From positions 1 to 7,374 of the forward strand of contig JALVZS010000164.1 of the NCBI GenBank assembly GCA_027022065.1: 7,374 nt of DNA, in the 5' to 3' direction. The notes under the pieces are model-generated. The model saw only the letters and a program-made list of their open reading frames with translations, did no database searches and was not told where the DNA came from. This DNA is from a bacterium. Its GTDB lineage: Bacteria > Thermosulfidibacterota > Thermosulfidibacteria > Thermosulfidibacterales > Thermosulfidibacteraceae. The position numbers and the translations under genes were made by a program. Positions within the stretch are counted from its first letter, which is position 1. Each line of letters opens with the position of its first letter. Of this stretch, positions 5,080 to 7,374 are shown in pieces.

Positions 5080-5108
5080 AAAGTTTAAAACGCTATTTGA
5101 GATGTGCC

Positions 5109-7374
5109 ATGCCTGTAAGGGAAATGCGCAAGGTTATGGCGGCGAACCGTGGAGAGATTGCCATAAGGATCTTTAGGGCCTGCACGGAGCTGGGCCTAAG
5201 AACTGTAGCCATCTACTCTTATGAGGATAGATTTTCCCTGCACAGGTACAAGGCGGATGAGGCTTACCTTGTGGGCAAGGGCAAGGATCCCATTGCTGCG
5301 TATCTGGACTACAACGAGATACTGGATATCGCTGTTGAGAAGGGGGTGGATGCCATACACCCTGGATACGGCTTCCTTGCCGAGAATGCGGACTTTGCCA
5401 GGGCCTGTGAGGAGAGGGGGATAATCTGGGTGGGACCCTCTCCAGAGGTTATAGAGCTTGTTGGGGACAAGGTCAGGGCGAGGAAGCTTGCGCAGAAACT
5501 GAATATCCCCGTTATCCCTGGAACGGAGGAGCCTGTGGAGCTTGTGGAGGATGCGTTAAATTTTGCAGAAACTGTGGGCTATCCTGTTATTATAAAGGCC
5601 GCGGCAGGTGGCGGCGGAAGGGGGATGAGGGTTGCGAGAAGCCCTGAGGAGCTGATAAGGTTCTACGATGTGGCCCGCTCTGAGGCGGAGAAGGCCTTTG
5701 GGGACTCCAGGGTGTTCCTTGAAAGGTATCTTGAGAGGCCCAGGCATATAGAGGTCCAGATCCTAGGGGATCACTACGGAAACATTGTGCACCTTTACGA
5801 GAGGGATTGTTCCATACAGAGACGCCATCAGAAGCTTATAGAGATTGCGCCTGCCAGAAACCTTGAGCAGTTCCTAAAAGAGCGCCTTTACGATGCAGCC
5901 TTGCGCCTGGCGAGGGAGGTGGGCTACTACAGTGCGGGCACCGTGGAGTTTCTGGTGGAGGATGGGAAATACTACTTTATAGAGGTAAACCCCAGAATAC
6001 AGGTGGAACACACTGTTACCGAAATGATTACGGGAAGGGACATTGTCCAGGCCCAGTTGAGGATAGCCCGTGGGGAATCTCTGGCGGACATAGGCATTGC
6101 AGGTCAGGAGTTTGTGAAAAAGAGTGGGTACGCTATACAGTGCAGAGTCACTACAGAAGATCCTGAAAACAACTTTGTGCCTGACACGGGGAAGGTCACC
6201 GTTTACAGAACCGCTGCGGGCTTTGGAATAAGGCTGGATGGGGGAAACGGGTTTGTTGGAGCACGCATAACTCCCTACTACGACTCCCTATTGGTTAAGG
6301 TTACAAGCTGGGCGCTGACCTTTAAGGATGCGGTTGCCAAGATGGACAGGGCTCTCAGGGAGTTCAGGATAAGGGGGGTGAAGACGAACATTCCGTTTCT
6401 GCTGAACGTTATCAACCATCCCAGGTTTATAGAGGGAACGTGCGATACTACCTTTGTTGACACCACCCCGGAGATCTTCAGATTCCCGGAGAGGAAGGAC
6501 AGGGGCAATAAGATCCTGAAATACATAGCAAACGTTACGGTCAACGGATTCCCGGGGATAGAAAAGGACAGGATACCCAGAATAACCGTGAGAGAGCCTG
6601 AAGTTCCCAAGGTTAAAGGGGAGCCGCCGGCCGGAACCAAGCAGATACTGGACGAGGCGGGAGCAGAGGCGACCGTTGAGTGGATAAGGTCAAGAAAAGA
6701 GTTGCTTATCACAGACACCACATTTAGGGATGCCCATCAGTCCCTTCTTGCAACAAGGGTGAGAACATACGATATGCTGAGGGTTTCCCCTGCCGTTTCC
6801 CACTTCATGCACAATCTCTTCTCCATGGAGGTGTGGGGAGGGGCCACCTTTGATGTGGCCATGCGCTTTCTCAAGGAAGATCCCTGGGAGAGGCTGGTTA
6901 AGCTAAGACAGAGGATACCCAACATACTCTTTCAGATGCTTCTCAGGGGTTCCAATGCGGTGGGATACACCAACTATCCGGATAATGTGGTCAGGGCCTT
7001 CATAAGGGAGGCTGCCGATGCCGGAATTGACCTATTTAGGATCTTTGACTGCTTCAACTGGATAGAAAACATGAAAATCTCTATTGAAGAGGCCCTTAAC
7101 ACGGGCAAGCTCGTTGAGGTGGCCATCTGCTATACATCGGATCTTACCAATCCCAATGAGACCCTGTATACGCTGGACTACTATGTGGGGCTTGCAAGGG
7201 AGCTGGCACAGATGGGGGTTCACATCATAGGTATTAAGGACATGGCGGGCCTCTGTAAGCCTCAGGCTGCCTATCAATTGGTGAAGGCCATCAAGGAGGA
7301 GACCGGGCTTCCTGTGCACTTCCACACCCACGATACCGCAGGAACGGGAATTGCCACCTACCTCGCGGCGGCAG
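5109..7374 (+). CDS. pyc: Pyruvate carboxylase, single-chain (3' partial)
   Basis: The first 755 codons of a biotin-dependent pyruvate carboxylase (family about 1150 residues); the rest lies beyond the window. It makes oxaloacetate from pyruvate, bicarbonate and ATP. Biotin carboxylase domain, residues 1 to about 457: AANRGEIAIR near the start, HPGYGFLAEN, Lys163, ATP-grasp loop GGGGRGM (167-173), RDCSIQRRHQK (Lys242), EVNPRIQVEH (292-301, Glu300 catalytic), QCRVTTEDP (Arg346). A linker (about 458-530) leads to the carboxyltransferase TIM barrel: DTTFRDAHQS (536-545), IGIKDMAG with Lys710, the lysine carboxylated at the metal site, and FHTHDT (metal-ligand His739, His741). The hinge to the biotinyl domain and the biotin-lysine motif are not reached. 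BC and CT on one chain separate it from split pyruvate or 2-oxoglutarate carboxylases and from acetyl-CoA carboxylase. ATG 5109 is preceded by a weak GAG at 5099; in-frame TTG 5097 and ATG 5124 are alternatives. Confidence 0.97.
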   Translation, partial: MPVREMRKVMAANRGEIAIRIFRACTELGLRTVAIYSYEDRFSLHRYKADEAYLVGKGKDPIAAYLDYNEILDIAVEKGVDAIHPGYGFLAENADFARACEERGIIWVGPSPEVIELVGDKVRARKLAQKLNIPVIPGTEEPVELVEDALNFAETVGYPVIIKAAAGGGGRGMRVARSPEELIRFYDVARSEAEKAFGDSRVFLERYLERPRHIEVQILGDHYGNIVHLYERDCSIQRRHQKLIEIAPARNLEQFLKERLYDAALRLAREVGYYSAGTVEFLVEDGKYYFIEVNPRIQVEHTVTEMITGRDIVQAQLRIARGESLADIGIAGQEFVKKSGYAIQCRVTTEDPENNFVPDTGKVTVYRTAAGFGIRLDGGNGFVGARITPYYDSLLVKVTSWALTFKDAVAKMDRALREFRIRGVKTNIPFLLNVINHPRFIEGTCDTTFVDTTPEIFRFPERKDRGNKILKYIANVTVNGFPGIEKDRIPRITVREPEVPKVKGEPPAGTKQILDEAGAEATVEWIRSRKELLITDTTFRDAHQSLLATRVRTYDMLRVSPAVSHFMHNLFSMEVWGGATFDVAMRFLKEDPWERLVKLRQRIPNILFQMLLRGSNAVGYTNYPDNVVRAFIREAADAGIDLFRIFDCFNWIENMKISIEEALNTGKLVEVAICYTSDLTNPNETLYTLDYYVGLARELAQMGVHIIGIKDMAGLCKPQAAYQLVKAIKEETGLPVHFHTHDTAGTGIATYLAAA

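Noticed and set aside
5221-5424. 67-codon plus-strand frame inside the biotin carboxylase region
   Set aside because: It is an out-of-frame shadow of the pyruvate carboxylase gene, Arg/Trp/Leu-rich with no independent start signal.
6278-7331. Minus-strand open frames opposite pyruvate carboxylase
   Set aside because: Continuous pyruvate carboxylase homology runs on the plus strand throughout; these are complement shadows.

Overview
The window reads like the chromosome of a thermophilic, probably anaerobic or microaerophilic bacterium. Arginine is written mostly as AGG/AGA and isoleucine often as ATA. The proteins are rich in Glu/Lys/Arg/Val, base composition is roughly balanced, and genes are packed with 4-nt stop/start overlaps. 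The N-terminus of the single-chain pyruvate carboxylase resembles what I remember of Geobacter/Desulfobacterota proteins. That points loosely to Desulfobacterota/Thermodesulfobacteria-like or related deep-branching thermophiles. This is inference only; no rRNA or other marker is present.

Layout. (1) Positions 1-1940, plus strand: a translationally coupled run of four genes. These are the end of a membrane protein, a 93-residue protein with a Pro-rich hydrophobic hairpin, an ArsA/Get3-family ATPase with an intact deviant Walker A motif, and a 201-residue protein with an N-terminal membrane anchor. Three of the four have no function I recognise. (2) Positions 1937-2590, minus strand: a minimal (ExoY/WbaP-catalytic-domain type) undecaprenyl-phosphate sugar-1-phosphate transferase. 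It converges on group 1 with overlapping stop codons and has its own good sigma70-type promoter. (3) Positions 2658-5061, plus strand: dTDP-rhamnose genes rfbC-rfbB-rfbD in overlapping order, with rfbA not present here. (4) Positions 5109-7374, plus strand: the first 755 codons of pyruvate carboxylase, covering the biotin carboxylase domain and the front part of the carboxyltransferase domain, running off the window. It has an extended -10 promoter in the short gap behind rfbD.

How they work together. The glycosyl-1-phosphate transferase starts a lipid-linked glycan, and RfbC/B/D make most of the dTDP-L-rhamnose pathway, so block 2+3 is a small surface-polysaccharide module read from a 67-nt divergent control region. 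Pyruvate carboxylase is central carbon metabolism (pyruvate to oxaloacetate) and looks unrelated. The first block is the best candidate for something undescribed. Its ATPase lacks the cysteines of arsenite-pump ArsA and of zinc-binding Get3, has a methionine-rich segment after switch II, and is locked by coding overlaps to membrane proteins. No RNA gene, CRISPR array, insertion sequence or convincing intrinsic terminator was seen. No gene-free stretch exceeds 70 nt.
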